Shown here: positions 15,859-25,184 of the stretch, in pieces
How the letters are laid out: each line of letters starts with the position of its first letter
Numbering within the stretch: position 1 is the first letter of the stretch
Source of the DNA: Rubrimonas cliftonensis
GTDB taxonomy: Bacteria; Pseudomonadota; Alphaproteobacteria; Rhodobacterales; Rhodobacteraceae
DNA length: 64,000 nt
Assembly (NCBI RefSeq): GCF_900107585.1
Contig: NZ_FNQM01000002.1
Span: 124,001-188,000 of the forward strand
Direction: 5' to 3'
Notes under the pieces: generated by a model
What the model was told of the DNA's origin: nothing
What the model saw: the letters and a program-made list of their open reading frames with translations, nothing else
Databases searched by the model: none
Position numbers and translations under genes: made by a program

Positions 15859-17822
15859 GATCCCACCCCCCGTTTCGCGGCGCCGCGCGCGCTTCTCCGT
15901 CGCGGCAGCGCCGCCAGCGCCGCCTCCAGGCTCCCGGCGTCGACCGGCTTGGTGATGAAGCCGTCCATTCCCGCATCGACCGCCGCGGCGACATGCTCCG
16001 GGCCGACATGGGCCGACATGCCATGTATCCGCGGCTTCCTTCGCAGATCGAGCGCCCGGATGCGCCGCGTGGCCTCGCACCCGTCCATTCCCGGCATGGA
16101 TATGTCCATGAGGATCAGGTCCGGCGCGAAGGCGCGCGCGAGGTCGATCGCCGCGCGGCCGCTGGCGCAGACGGTCACGCTGCATCCCAGGCGCTCCAGC
16201 ATGGCGCGCGCCACCTCGAGGTTCACGTCGTTGTCGTCCACAACGAGGACGCGCGGCGCCTCTGCCGGCTCGTCCATGTCGGGCGCGGCGCCGGGCGCGC
16301 CTTCAGTCTGCTCCTCCGCGGCGGCGTCCTCGCTGTCGACGACTTTCAGCGGCAGGCGGACGGTGAAGGTGGAGCCGACGCCGGGCTCGCTCTCGATGGC
16401 GACGCCGCCGCCCATGCCCTCCGCCAGCCGCTTCACGATGGCGAGGCCGAGGCCGGTGCCGCCGAAGCGCCGCGTGGTCGAACTGTCGGCCTGCTCGAAC
16501 ACGTCGAAGACCCGCGCCTGCGCCTCCGGCGCGATGCCGATGCCGGTGTCCTCGATCGAGATCGCAAGCGTCTGCGCGCCGTCCCGAGCGTCCTCGGCGG
16601 AGACGGAGATCGCGACGCGGCCCTCATGGGTGAACTTGATGGCGTTCGAGACCAGATTGTAGATGATCTGGCGGATGCGTGTCTCGTCGCCGGCGTGCAG
16701 CGCCGACACCTCCGGCGCCACGGCGTGTTCGAGCGCCACGCCCTTGCTGCTGGCGAGCGGCTCGAAGAGGCTCGCGCAGTCGGCGACCACGCCCCTCATG
16801 TCCAGCGGCCGGCAGTCGAACCGCGTCGCCTGGGCCTCGAGGCGCGACAGGTCGAGGATGTCGTCGAGCAGCGAGACCAGCGTCTTTCCGGATGACGTTA
16901 TGATGTCGAGCATCTTGAGCTGCTTGTCGTCGAGGCGCGTGTGGCGGAGGATGCCCGCCATCCCGAGCACGCCGTTCATCGGCGTGCGGATCTCGTGGCT
17001 CATGGTCGCGAGGAACTGGGACTTGGATTTCGAGGCCAGCTCCGCCGCCTGCGTCTTCCGCAGGATGACGTCCTGCGATTGCATCACGCGCCGCTCCAGC
17101 GGGAGGAAGATGAACGCCGCGCTGAAGATCAGCGCACCGAAGCACAGCGCGACGAGCACGACGCTCTCCGTCGCGAGGTCGTCCGTCGCCTTCAGCAGCG
17201 CCGCGTATTCGTCCCGCCGCATCTGCAGCAGCGCCGGCTGCGTGACCTTTGAGATGTCGATGCCGAGCGTGGAGTACCGCTTCGCCTCCTGGCCCAGCGG
17301 ACCCCCGCGCTCGATGAGCGGCTCCGCCAGCCTGATCATGACCGTGATCTTCTCGAGCGGCCTCAGCATCGGATTGGAGAGGATCGCCATGGTCCGCGGG
17401 GCGAGCGCGCCGGCGTCGCGCAGCCGGGCGATGCCCCTGGCCGCCGCCGAGAGCTGCTCGCGCCCGCTGCGGATGCTCGCGCGGCTTTCCTCGGCGCGCC
17501 AGACGTCGCTGGAGGCGACGAGGTCGTGAAGCCCCAGTTCGATCGAGGAGATGCCGCTCTGCGCCGACGTCAGGGCCTCGGAGATCTGTATCTTCGTCCG
17601 CACGTCCTCCCGCATGGCGCTGATCGAGAAATGCGAGAACAGCACGACGCCGAGGATGAGGGCGAACGCCGCGGTGAGGCGCAGCCGCAGATAGAGCCGC
17701 GTGACCGGCGGCGTGTGCCGAGGCGGCGTCGCCTCTGGCGCCTCCGGGCTCCGGGCGCCGTCGCGAGCGATCCTTCGACCCAGCGCGCCGGAGATGCGGC
17801 GTCGGAGCGCGTCCAGCGTCAT
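15855..17822 (-). CDS. Membrane hybrid histidine kinase with receiver domain
   Basis: A 655-residue hybrid sensor kinase. Two membrane segments (LRLTAAFALILGVVLFSHF and VVLVALCFGALIFSAAFIF) bracket a helical periplasmic sensor region of about 170 residues. A coiled stretch leads to HisKA (FLATMSHEIRTPMNGVLGMA, His276) and HATPase (NLVSNAIKFT, DTGIGI, GGTGLGLAI). The C-terminal receiver is intact (VLVVDDNDVNLEVA, LILMDISMPGMDG with Asp573, and GFITKPV). I chose the ATG at 17822; the frame is open 93 codons upstream, but that extension is compositionally odd. No HPt or output regulator is adjacent. The kinase is coupled to a polyamine-type binding protein, suggesting LuxPQ-like ligand sensing. 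Confidence 0.9.
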   Translation of the reverse strand: MTLDALRRRISGALGRRIARDGARSPEAPEATPPRHTPPVTRLYLRLRLTAAFALILGVVLFSHFSISAMREDVRTKIQISEALTSAQSGISSIELGLHDLVASSDVWRAEESRASIRSGREQLSAAARGIARLRDAGALAPRTMAILSNPMLRPLEKITVMIRLAEPLIERGGPLGQEAKRYSTLGIDISKVTQPALLQMRRDEYAALLKATDDLATESVVLVALCFGALIFSAAFIFLPLERRVMQSQDVILRKTQAAELASKSKSQFLATMSHEIRTPMNGVLGMAGILRHTRLDDKQLKMLDIITSSGKTLVSLLDDILDLSRLEAQATRFDCRPLDMRGVVADCASLFEPLASSKGVALEHAVAPEVSALHAGDETRIRQIIYNLVSNAIKFTHEGRVAISVSAEDARDGAQTLAISIEDTGIGIAPEAQARVFDVFEQADSSTTRRFGGTGLGLAIVKRLAEGMGGGVAIESEPGVGSTFTVRLPLKVVDSEDAAAEEQTEGAPGAAPDMDEPAEAPRVLVVDDNDVNLEVARAMLERLGCSVTVCASGRAAIDLARAFAPDLILMDISMPGMDGCEATRRIRALDLRRKPRIHGMSAHVGPEHVAAAVDAGMDGFITKPVDAGSLEAALAALPRRRSARGAAKRGVGS

Positions 17823-18292
17823 GGCGATGGCCGCGCCTGCGTCGTGGCGCGCGCCGCACTCAGCCGGGCTGGCGCTGCGCGCCCCCGATGCGGTCGACGC
17901 CGCGGATCCGTCGACGAGGTTCTCATGCAAGTCTGCCAATGGCGCGATATCCGGTCGTATCTGAACAATGCGTGCAGTTAGACAAGCACACAACCGAAGA
18001 TAGCGCACCGGAGTTCGGCGCCACGGGCGCGGGCAGCTGCGGTCGTCGCGTTGGCGCCACGGGGCGAAGATGCCCGATCTCCGCGCGCAGGGGGCCCGCA
18101 CGGCCGTCAGGAACCTCCAGGAATGCCGATCCGGGTTCGATCACGGCGCCGAGCATAGCACCGTTCCGCATTCAGGGCGCGAGGCTGACTGCGTCGCGGC
18201 CCGGCGCAGGCGCTTCGCCTGACGCCGGGACCGTCCCGGCCTTCGGCCCGGTCGGCGCCTTGCGCCGCGCGATGCGGATGTTCGGGCCGTTC
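17823..18292. other. Intergenic region of about 470 bp downstream of dabA
   Basis: It separates the kinase start from the dabA stop, both on minus. It should carry the kinase promoter and a dabA terminator. A less GC-rich patch at 17930-18005 (gtatctgaacaatgcgtgca, then gacaagcacacaaccgaaga) is the best promoter candidate. No coding frame with a family resemblance was found. Confidence 0.45.
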
Positions 18293-20707
18293 TCAGGCGG
18301 CGAGACCAACCTCCACGTCGTCGCGCCATTCAAGCCCCGGTCGGTATCGGGCCGCGATCCGCCCGTCCCTCAGCGCGAACAGGTGCATCCAGCCGTTGTC
18401 GAACAGGGCGCGCACCGCCGGATGGCGCTCAAGGACCGCCGTGACGGCCTCCTGCGGGGCCTCGATCATCACCGACAGCCTCAGCGGCTCGTGCGTCCGG
18501 CGCTCGCCGTCATGCAGCGCCTGCGTCGGCAGGCCGGCGCGAAGCCGCCCGCCATTGCCCTCCACCACGCCGATCCCGCCGACGACGTTGTGGATCAGCT
18601 TGTCGCCGCCGCCGAAGGCCTCGGGGGCCACGGCCGAGCCGTAGTATTGCAGGCTGATCCAGCTCGCCACGACGACCGGCGCGGTGAGGATCAACTCCAG
18701 CGTCGCGCCGCCCTCGTCGCGCCGCCAGTCGTAGCTGTGCAGGAAGGCCCTGCCGGCGAGGTCCGCACCCGCGGTCGCCGCGCGCGGCCCCGCGATGAAG
18801 GCGGCGCATCCCGCCAGGCCCCATTCCGGGCGCACCTGGGCCCAGTCGAGCGCCCGTGCGGCGACCGTGGCCGGCGTGGCGTTCGGCAACCGCGCCGCGC
18901 GCTCGGCGCGCGTCTCCGCGCCGGCCGCGGCCAGCCAGACCCGCGCCGCGTCGAGCGTCTCGGCGTCGCCCTGCGCGGGGTCGTCGACGTAGAGCGTCAC
19001 TTCATCGGTCGTCGTGTCGTGCAGGCCGCCGACGAAAATGGCGTCCGGCGCCAGCGAGACGCCGCGTCCGGCCAGGCCCGCGCGTGTCTCGGGGTCGTTC
19101 AGCAGCGTCGCCAGCAGCCGCGCCGACACCGCGCCGGTGTAGCCGCCGCAGGCGCCGCAGTGATAGGCGCTCTCATGCGGGTTGTTGGCGACCTGCGCGC
19201 CATGGCCGATCAGCAGCACGAGCGGCGCCTGCGCGTTCGCCAGCCCCATCGCCTTCAGGACGGCGGCGCCGGCGTCGGCCTTGGCGCCTGCGTCGAGCTC
19301 GGTCTCGAAACGCGGCGGCGGCCCCATCTCCACCTGCCGCTTCGCGCCGAGGGCGTCCTTCACCAGCTTGAAGCCGTAGAGCGGCCCGGCGGCCTCGACG
19401 AAGGCGAAGGACGACACCGCCGCCTGCCGGAAGCGACCCCAGGCGCGCATCGCGCGCGCGGCGATGCGCGCGTCCTGCTCCGCGTCGGGGGCCGCGCGGC
19501 TGCTCGATGCGAGCGTCGGGCGCAGCAGCGCCGGAAGATGCGCCTCGGCGGCGTCCGAGCCGTGGTCGCGATGGGCGACGGGCAGGCCGAAGAAGCCCGC
19601 GAAGCCGACGGTCTCGACGTCGGGGCTCTGGCGCTCCAGAGCCCGGCGGAAGATTTCGGAGCGGACGTCGATGCAGAATGCCGCCTGCAGCGCGGGGCGG
19701 GGCGGCGCGGCGGCGGCCGCAGTCGCCGCCGCCGTCGCCAGCATCGCGGCGAGGCGGCGCTGGTGTGCACGCTCCGAGGCGTCCTGAAGGGTCGCGTCGA
19801 TCATCTGGTCGCGCGTTGGCGTCAGCGGCGCCTCGTGCGCCGCCACCGTCGCCGCCCAGCCGGCCTGCGTCTGCGGCGCATGGGCCAGCAGAGCCTCCTC
19901 CCAGAGCAGGCGGATCGCCAGGAGATCGGTCAGCGCGCCGTCGGTTCCGCCGTCCAGCTCCGCCCGCCAGAGCAGCCAGCGCGCGTGCTGCGCCCAGCCG
20001 CCGAAATCCATCAGCAGGCGATGGAAGGCGGTCTCCGCGGCCGCCGCGGTGACGCCCAGCCCGTCGGCCGCGCGCAGGATCGCGCGCTCGGGCGTGTCCG
20101 GCGCGTCGGCGACATGGGCGCAGAAGCCGGCGAGCCCGGCGATCTCCGGCGTCAGGTCGTGGGTCGCCCAGGCCTTCCACGCGTCATAGGCGCGCCGTCC
20201 GGGCGCCGGCGTCCACAGCGCCTGTCCACGGTCGAAATGTCCGGCCGCCCAGAGGCCCACGGTGCGGTCGATCACCGTCGGCCAGTCGACCGCGCCGGTT
20301 CTCGCGGCGAGTTCGGCCACGGTCGGCAGCGCCGCCGGCGCCGCGCCCTCCCCGAGGCAGGCGGCCTTGAGCGTCTGCAGGTCGATGGGCGGATGGAGCC
20401 CCTCGCAGGCCTCCAGCGCGGCGCTCAGATCCTCGTCGGCGACGCTCCCCGCCACGATCTCCGCCGCATAGTCGGCCCGCGGGCGCGTCAGGCGGACGCC
20501 GGCGACGCGCGCGAGCCGCGCGCAGGCCGTCGCGAAGGGCTCGCCGGTCTGGCCGAGGAAGGGGTTGGCGGCCACCGTCGCATCGAGCGGGAAGGCGGGG
20601 GGGATCGCCCGCGCGGCGGCCTCGGCGGCCTTGAGGACGGCGTCGACCCGAGCCGGCGTCGGCGGCGTGTGCTGCAGCAGCATTTGCGTGTCCTCCCGAT
20701 TGGTCAT
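18293..20707 (-). CDS. dabA: DabA, zinc-dependent inorganic-carbon accumulation subunit (DUF2309)
   Basis: An 804-residue DUF2309 protein, the beta-carbonic-anhydrase-like subunit of the DAB complex that, with DabB, uses the membrane ion gradient to trap CO2 as bicarbonate. The metal/active-site pattern is complete: AFCIDVRSE gives Cys345 and Asp347, LIGHGAQ gives His502 and YHCGACGG gives Cys517. The His-to-Cys spacing of 15 equals that of Halothiobacillus DabA (His524, Cys539). Other family blocks are LPLDATVAANPFLGQ-like near residue 40 and DWAQVRPEWGLAGCAAFI. The start ATG overlaps the dabB stop (ATGA). A second in-frame ATG eight codons later is possible. Confidence 0.95.
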   Translation of the reverse strand: MTNREDTQMLLQHTPPTPARVDAVLKAAEAAARAIPPAFPLDATVAANPFLGQTGEPFATACARLARVAGVRLTRPRADYAAEIVAGSVADEDLSAALEACEGLHPPIDLQTLKAACLGEGAAPAALPTVAELAARTGAVDWPTVIDRTVGLWAAGHFDRGQALWTPAPGRRAYDAWKAWATHDLTPEIAGLAGFCAHVADAPDTPERAILRAADGLGVTAAAAETAFHRLLMDFGGWAQHARWLLWRAELDGGTDGALTDLLAIRLLWEEALLAHAPQTQAGWAATVAAHEAPLTPTRDQMIDATLQDASERAHQRRLAAMLATAAATAAAAAPPRPALQAAFCIDVRSEIFRRALERQSPDVETVGFAGFFGLPVAHRDHGSDAAEAHLPALLRPTLASSSRAAPDAEQDARIAARAMRAWGRFRQAAVSSFAFVEAAGPLYGFKLVKDALGAKRQVEMGPPPRFETELDAGAKADAGAAVLKAMGLANAQAPLVLLIGHGAQVANNPHESAYHCGACGGYTGAVSARLLATLLNDPETRAGLAGRGVSLAPDAIFVGGLHDTTTDEVTLYVDDPAQGDAETLDAARVWLAAAGAETRAERAARLPNATPATVAARALDWAQVRPEWGLAGCAAFIAGPRAATAGADLAGRAFLHSYDWRRDEGGATLELILTAPVVVASWISLQYYGSAVAPEAFGGGDKLIHNVVGGIGVVEGNGGRLRAGLPTQALHDGERRTHEPLRLSVMIEAPQEAVTAVLERHPAVRALFDNGWMHLFALRDGRIAARYRPGLEWRDDVEVGLAA

Positions 20708-22266
20708 GGGTTCCTCGCCGCCCGGTAGCCGCCGATCAGGCGGTCGAGCAGCGCGTTGAGATAGAGGCCGTTCGCGAGATGCACCCGCAGGCTGGCGGTC
20801 GCCGGGTGATGCGCCCAGAGCGGAAACAGCGCCTGCGCCACGGCCACCGCGCCGAAGCTGGCCACCGCGACGACGATCAGCGCCCATTGCAGCTGCCCCG
20901 GCGCCGGGGCGGCCGGCAGATGCGGCCCCCAGATCGCCTCGGCGACGAGCTGGAGCGCGAAGTAGGCGGCCGCCGCCGCCAGCGACGCGCGCGCCGTGCG
21001 CCGCGTCAGCGCCTTCGGCGCGGCGTCGGCCAGGCCCTGCGCGACCAGATAGGCCACGCCGAAGACCAGCATCGCCCCGAGCGCCAGCGCCTGCGGCGAC
21101 TTCGGCCCCGCCACGGCGATGAAGGCGCCGGCGACGGCGCCGTAGAGCAGCACGGCGAGCGCGAAGGACTTCGCCACCGCCCCGAGGCTGGGAACCGCGA
21201 CGGGCCCTGGCCTGCGGGTCGCCGCCACCGCCCTGACCGCTCCGCCCGAGGACAGGAAGGCGTGCGCCTTGTAGAGCGAGTGCGCCACGATGTGCAGCAG
21301 CGCCAGCGTCCACAGCCCGAGCCCGCATTGCAGCAGCATGAAGCCCATCTGCGCAACCGTGGACCAGGCGAGCGCGGTCTTGACGGCGCTCTGCGTCAGC
21401 ATCACCAGCGAGCCGAAGAGCGCGGTGAGCCCGCCGAGCATCACCAGCCCGGCCATCACGCCGGGGCTCGCCTGCACGATGTCGGCCGTCCGGATCAGCA
21501 GCACGCCGCCGGCGTTGATGACGCCGGCATGGAGCAACGCCGAGACCGGCGTCGGCGCCTCCATCACCTCCGTCAGCCAGCCGTGCAGCGGGAAGGCGGC
21601 GGTCTTGAGCGCCGCCGCGAGCGCAAGCATGGCGACGGCGAGATGCCCCGCGATTGGCAGCCCGCCGGCCGCCGCGCGGGCCAGCGCCGCCAGATCCGTC
21701 TCTCCGAACGCGATGAAGAAGAGGATCGCGGCCAGCGCCAGCGACGCGTCGCCCGCGCGCCAGACGAGCGTGAACTTCGCCGCCGCGCGCTGGGCCTCGG
21801 GCCGATGCGCCCGGAACAGCAGCAGCCGCCGCAGCCCGGCGCCGACCGCGACGAAGGCGAGGATCAGCGCGCCGAAGCTCCCCGCCTGAACGAGGACAAG
21901 CACCGCCGCAAGCGTGGCGAGCATCAGGCCGTGAAAGGCGCCCTCCTGCGCCTCGCCGTCGAGATAGCTGCGCGCGTAGCGGATGACGATCCAGCCGATG
22001 AAGGCGACGAGCAGCGTCATGGCGGCGCTGACGGCGTCGAGGCGCAGCGACAGCCGCGCCGCGCCCTCCAGCATCGACGCCTCCGCCGGCCCGGCCGAGA
22101 CGAAGCGCGCGACCCCGAACGCCGCGAGCGCCAGCGCCGCGAGCGCCGCCCGCTCCGCAAGCAGCGGCAGTCCGCCGGGACGGCGCCCCGGCGACAGCGC
22201 CGCGAGCGCCGCGACGACCAGCAGCGGGGCCGGCGCGAGAAATGACGGCGGAAGGGAGGACAGCAT
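20704..22266 (-). CDS. dabB: DabB, NuoL-like membrane subunit of the DAB carbon pump
   Basis: A 520-residue polytopic protein of the NADH-quinone oxidoreductase subunit 5 / Mrp antiporter family with about 13-14 hydrophobic segments. Proton-channel residues typical of the family are visible: AAALKTAAFPLHGWLTEVMEAPTPVSALLHAG (lysine and HGWL motif), VKTALAWSTVAQMGFM and HIVAHSLYKAHAFLSSG. It is shorter than NuoL and lies next to dabA, as expected for DabB rather than complex I. The C-terminus (LHVRLANGLY-like VHLANGLYLNALLDRLIGG) is typical. It is divergent from a LysR gene across a 101-bp promoter region. Confidence 0.93.
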   Translation of the reverse strand: MLSSLPPSFLAPAPLLVVAALAALSPGRRPGGLPLLAERAALAALALAAFGVARFVSAGPAEASMLEGAARLSLRLDAVSAAMTLLVAFIGWIVIRYARSYLDGEAQEGAFHGLMLATLAAVLVLVQAGSFGALILAFVAVGAGLRRLLLFRAHRPEAQRAAAKFTLVWRAGDASLALAAILFFIAFGETDLAALARAAAGGLPIAGHLAVAMLALAAALKTAAFPLHGWLTEVMEAPTPVSALLHAGVINAGGVLLIRTADIVQASPGVMAGLVMLGGLTALFGSLVMLTQSAVKTALAWSTVAQMGFMLLQCGLGLWTLALLHIVAHSLYKAHAFLSSGGAVRAVAATRRPGPVAVPSLGAVAKSFALAVLLYGAVAGAFIAVAGPKSPQALALGAMLVFGVAYLVAQGLADAAPKALTRRTARASLAAAAAYFALQLVAEAIWGPHLPAAPAPGQLQWALIVVAVASFGAVAVAQALFPLWAHHPATASLRVHLANGLYLNALLDRLIGGYRAARNP

Positions 22267-22367
22267 GGCTCAGCTCCGGACGATCTGCGGACCGGCGTGA
22301 AGCTAGGGCTTGCCGATCTTCCAGAAAATTACATATTATCGGGGTAAATCATCTATCAGATAGAACG
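22267..22367. promoter_or_regulatory. dabB-lysR divergent promoter with LysR-type palindrome
   Basis: The region between the divergent dabB and lysR starts is AT-rich compared with its surroundings. It contains the perfect palindrome tctatcagataga at 22352-22364, which fits the LysR T-N11-A rule, and a second imperfect dyad ttatcggggtaa at 22336-22347. The first abuts the lysR start codon, consistent with autorepression. Confidence 0.65.
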
Positions 22368-23282
22368 ATGTCCTCGCTCAACCTGCATCACCTGCGCCTG
22401 TTCCGCGCCATCGCGCGCGATGGCACGCTGACCGGCGCGGCGCGGGCGCTGAACCTGTCGCAATCGGCGCTCTCGACCCAGCTTCGCACGCTGGAGGCCG
22501 CGCTCGGCCACGACCTCTTCGAGCGGCGCGGGCGCGGGCTGGCGCTTTCCGAGGCCGGGCGCATCGCGCTCGACCACGCCGACGCGATCTTCAGGACCGC
22601 GGACGACCTCACCGCCACCCTGCGCGACGTCGCCGGGCCGCGGCGGGCGCTGCGCGTGGGCGCGCTCGCGACCCTTTCGCGCAACTTCCAGCTCGCCTTC
22701 CTGCGCCCGCTCATCGGGCGGCGGGACGTCGAGGTGGTGCTGCGGTCGGGGCCGCAGGCGGAGCTGCTGCGCGGTCTCGACGCGCTGTCGCTCGACGTGG
22801 TGCTGACCAACCTCGCCCCGGCGCGCGACGCCGCCAGCCCCTATCTCGTGCAGCGCCTGTCGGAGCAGCCCGTCAGCCTCATCGGCACGCCGGCGCGGGC
22901 GAGGGGTGGCGCCCGCCCGCTCGCGGCGCTGCTGTCGGACGCGCCGCTGATCCTGCCGACGCCCGAATCCGCGATCCGGGCGACGTTCGACGCGCTCGTG
23001 GAGCGTCTGGGGGTGACCCCGATCATCGCCGCCGAGGCGGACGACATGGCGATGCTCCGGCTGCTGGCGCGCGAGGACGCCGGGCTCGCGGTCATTCCCA
23101 CCATCGTGGTGAAGGACGAGCTGGACAGCGGCGCGCTGGTCGAACTCGCCCGGCTCGACGACATCCGCGAGGCGTTCTGCGCCGTCACCATCCAGCGCCG
23201 CTTTCCCAACCCGCTGCTGGCGGAGGTGCTGCGCGCGCAGGCCGGCGCCGGCCTCCCCGTCGCTCCGGCGGCGGAGGCCTAG
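22368..23282 (+). CDS. LysR-family regulator, probable regulator of dabBA
   Basis: A 304-residue LysR-type transcription factor. The N-terminal winged helix-turn-helix is clear (MSSLNLHHLRLFRAIARDG, GAARALNLSQSALSTQLRTLE, LFERRGRGLALSEAG), followed by a linker helix and a periplasmic-binding-protein-like effector domain. I use the ATG at 22368, which gives the canonical NLHHLR-x-F opening; the frame is open 42 codons upstream into the divergent promoter. It is transcribed away from dabB, the usual LysR arrangement, so it probably controls carbon-pump expression in response to a metabolite or carbon state. Its stop codon shares CTAG with the stop of the convergent SDR gene. Confidence 0.9.
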   Translation: MSSLNLHHLRLFRAIARDGTLTGAARALNLSQSALSTQLRTLEAALGHDLFERRGRGLALSEAGRIALDHADAIFRTADDLTATLRDVAGPRRALRVGALATLSRNFQLAFLRPLIGRRDVEVVLRSGPQAELLRGLDALSLDVVLTNLAPARDAASPYLVQRLSEQPVSLIGTPARARGGARPLAALLSDAPLILPTPESAIRATFDALVERLGVTPIIAAEADDMAMLRLLAREDAGLAVIPTIVVKDELDSGALVELARLDDIREAFCAVTIQRRFPNPLLAEVLRAQAGAGLPVAPAAEA

Positions 23283-24118
23283 CCGTCCCTGCAGAACGCC
23301 GCGAAGGCCTCCACGTAGTCGGGATGCCAGCGCGACAGCGGCGGGCGGTTCTCGATGATGTCGCCGGCCGCCCAGGCGATGCGCTTCTCGTCGAGCGCGC
23401 GCGGCACGTCGTTGTCGGGGCACAGGATGTAGAAGTCGCCCGCCGCGAGCCGCTTCATCATGAAGGCGACGGTCTGCCCGGGCGTCCAGGCGGCCTCGGG
23501 CTTCTCCGTGCGGCCGCGCGCCGTCAGCCCGGTGAAGACGAAGCCGGGGATCAGCAGATGCGCCGAGACCTCGCAGCCCGGCGTCGAGCGCAACTCGTGC
23601 TGAAGCGCCTCGGTGAACGCCTTCACGCCGCTCTTGGCGACGTTGTAGGCGGGGTCGCCCGGCGGCGTCGTGATCCCCTGCTTGGAGCCGGTGTTGATGA
23701 TCAGGCCCGGCGTCTTCCGCTCGATCATCCCCGGCGCGAACATCCGGCAGCCGTGGACGACGCCCCAGAGGTTGGTCTCGATGACACGCGTCCAGTTCTC
23801 CAGCGAGCCGAACAGCGCGCTGCCCGGCTGCACGCCGGCGTTGTTCATCAGCACGTCGACCGGACCGAGGCGGCTCTCGACGGCCTGCCGCAGGGCCTGC
23901 AGCTCCTCCACGCGCCCGACATCGGCGCGAAAGGTCGTCACGCGCTCGGGGCCGCCGTCGATGTTCGCCGCCGCCTCGGCGAGCCTGCCCGCGTCGATGT
24001 CGACGATGCAGACGCGCAGGCCGAGCGCGGCGAAGGCCTGCGCCGCGGCGAGGCCGATGCCGGCCGCGCCGCCGGTCACGACCGCGACGCCGCCCGACTT
24101 GAGTGCTGGATGGACCAT
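23279..24118 (-). CDS. Short-chain dehydrogenase/reductase
   Basis: A 279-residue classical SDR. The Rossmann motif VVTGGAAGIGLAAAQAF (TGxxxGIG), the acidic VDID after beta-2 (preference for NAD by inference), NNAGVQPG, the catalytic INTGSKQG serine and YNVAKSGVKAF (YxxxK) are all present. The C-terminal 60 residues (FYILCPDNDVPRALDEKRIAWAAGDIIENRPPLSRWHPDY) resemble SDRs of unknown substrate seen in many proteobacteria. No operon partner: the next minus gene upstream is 141 bp away. The substrate cannot be assigned. Confidence 0.88.
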   Translation of the reverse strand: MVHPALKSGGVAVVTGGAAGIGLAAAQAFAALGLRVCIVDIDAGRLAEAAANIDGGPERVTTFRADVGRVEELQALRQAVESRLGPVDVLMNNAGVQPGSALFGSLENWTRVIETNLWGVVHGCRMFAPGMIERKTPGLIINTGSKQGITTPPGDPAYNVAKSGVKAFTEALQHELRSTPGCEVSAHLLIPGFVFTGLTARGRTEKPEAAWTPGQTVAFMMKRLAAGDFYILCPDNDVPRALDEKRIAWAAGDIIENRPPLSRWHPDYVEAFAAFCRDG

Positions 24119-24260
24119 TGCCTGCTCGCTTCGTTCGGGGATCGCTCCGTCTGGCTGACCACGGTAACGCGGTTCGCCGGCCGGGGCGACGCCGAACGCG
24201 CGGCCGCCTTCGGGGGGGGAGGCGCCTGCGGCGCGGCGGCGGGCGCGGTAGGGCTGGGCG

Positions 24261-25184
24261 CTAGACCTGCGCGGGGTGCTCCGCCGCCCAGTGGCGGGCG
24301 ATGTCGAGCCGACGCGTGATCCAGACGCCCTCCTTCGCGGCGACGTAGTCGAGAAAGCGCGCCAGACCCGAGGCGCGCGCCGGGTGGCCGACGAGCCGCA
24401 TGTGCAGGCCGACCGACATCATCTTCGGCGTGCGGGCGCCTTCCTCCCACAGCATGTCGAAGCCGTCCTTGAGGAATTCGAAGAACTCCCGCCCCGTCGC
24501 CATGCCGCCGCGCCCGAACTTGGCGTCGTTGTGGGTGAGCGAATAGGGCACCACCAGATGCGGTCTGCCCCCGACCTCGGTCCAGTAGGGCAGCTCGTCG
24601 TCATAGGCGTCGCTATCGTAGAGGAAGCCGCCCTCCTCCGCGACCAGCCGGCGGGTGTTCAGGCTCGGCCCGTAGCGGCAGTACCAGCCGAGCGGACGCT
24701 CGCCCACGGTCGCCTGCAGCGAGGCGACGGCGCGGCGGATGTGCTCGCGCTCCTCCTCCTCGCTCAGCCAGTAATGCTGCACCCAGCGCCAGCCGTGGCA
24801 GCAGACGTCGAAGCCGGAGGCGGCGACGGCGGCGGCGGCCTTGGGGTTGCGCTCCAGCGCCAGCGCGCAGCCGAACACGGTCATCGGCAGGCCGCGCTCC
24901 TGAAAGAGCCGCATGAGCCGCCAGAAGCCGACGCGCGAGCCGTAGGCGAACATGCCCTCGCCGGCGAGGTCGCGCCCCCGGACGTCGGGGTCGAGCGGCG
25001 CCTCGGTCAGCGCCGTCTCGGTGTAGCCCTCGCCGTCCTGGAACGACGGTTCGGAGCCCTCCTCGTAATTCACCACGAAATTCAGCGCGACGCGGGCGCC
25101 GCCGGGCCAGCGCGGGTCGGGCGGCGCGTCGGCGTAGCCGATGAGGTCGCGGCGGCTGTGGGTGCTGTCGTCCATGGCGGTCAT
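24261..25184 (-). CDS. puuE: Allantoinase, polysaccharide-deacetylase-like (PuuE type)
   Basis: A 307-residue member of the NodB-like deacetylase superfamily matching PuuE allantoinases, which hydrolyse allantoin to allantoate in purine catabolism. Visible family segments: RDLIGYADAPPDPRWPGGARVALNFVVNYEEG, SRVGFWRLMRLFQERGLPMTVFGCALALE, CCHGWRWVQHYWLSEEEEREHI, GWYCRYGPSLNTRRLV and DSDAYDDELPYW. The ATG at 25184 overlaps the stop of the upstream gene (ATGA); a second ATG at 25175 has GAGGGG at better spacing, so the start may be three codons in. Pairing with ureidoglycolate lyase supports the allantoin role. Confidence 0.92.
   Translation of the reverse strand: MTAMDDSTHSRRDLIGYADAPPDPRWPGGARVALNFVVNYEEGSEPSFQDGEGYTETALTEAPLDPDVRGRDLAGEGMFAYGSRVGFWRLMRLFQERGLPMTVFGCALALERNPKAAAAVAASGFDVCCHGWRWVQHYWLSEEEEREHIRRAVASLQATVGERPLGWYCRYGPSLNTRRLVAEEGGFLYDSDAYDDELPYWTEVGGRPHLVVPYSLTHNDAKFGRGGMATGREFFEFLKDGFDMLWEEGARTPKMMSVGLHMRLVGHPARASGLARFLDYVAAKEGVWITRRLDIARHWAAEHPAQV

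Noticed and set aside
17888-20728. Long plus-strand frame opposite dabA
   Set aside because: Antisense shadow of DabA, with no domain resemblance.
20708-21328. Upstream extension of dabA
   Set aside because: It lies within dabB in a different frame and lacks any DUF2309 sequence; ATG at 20707 overlaps the dabB stop.
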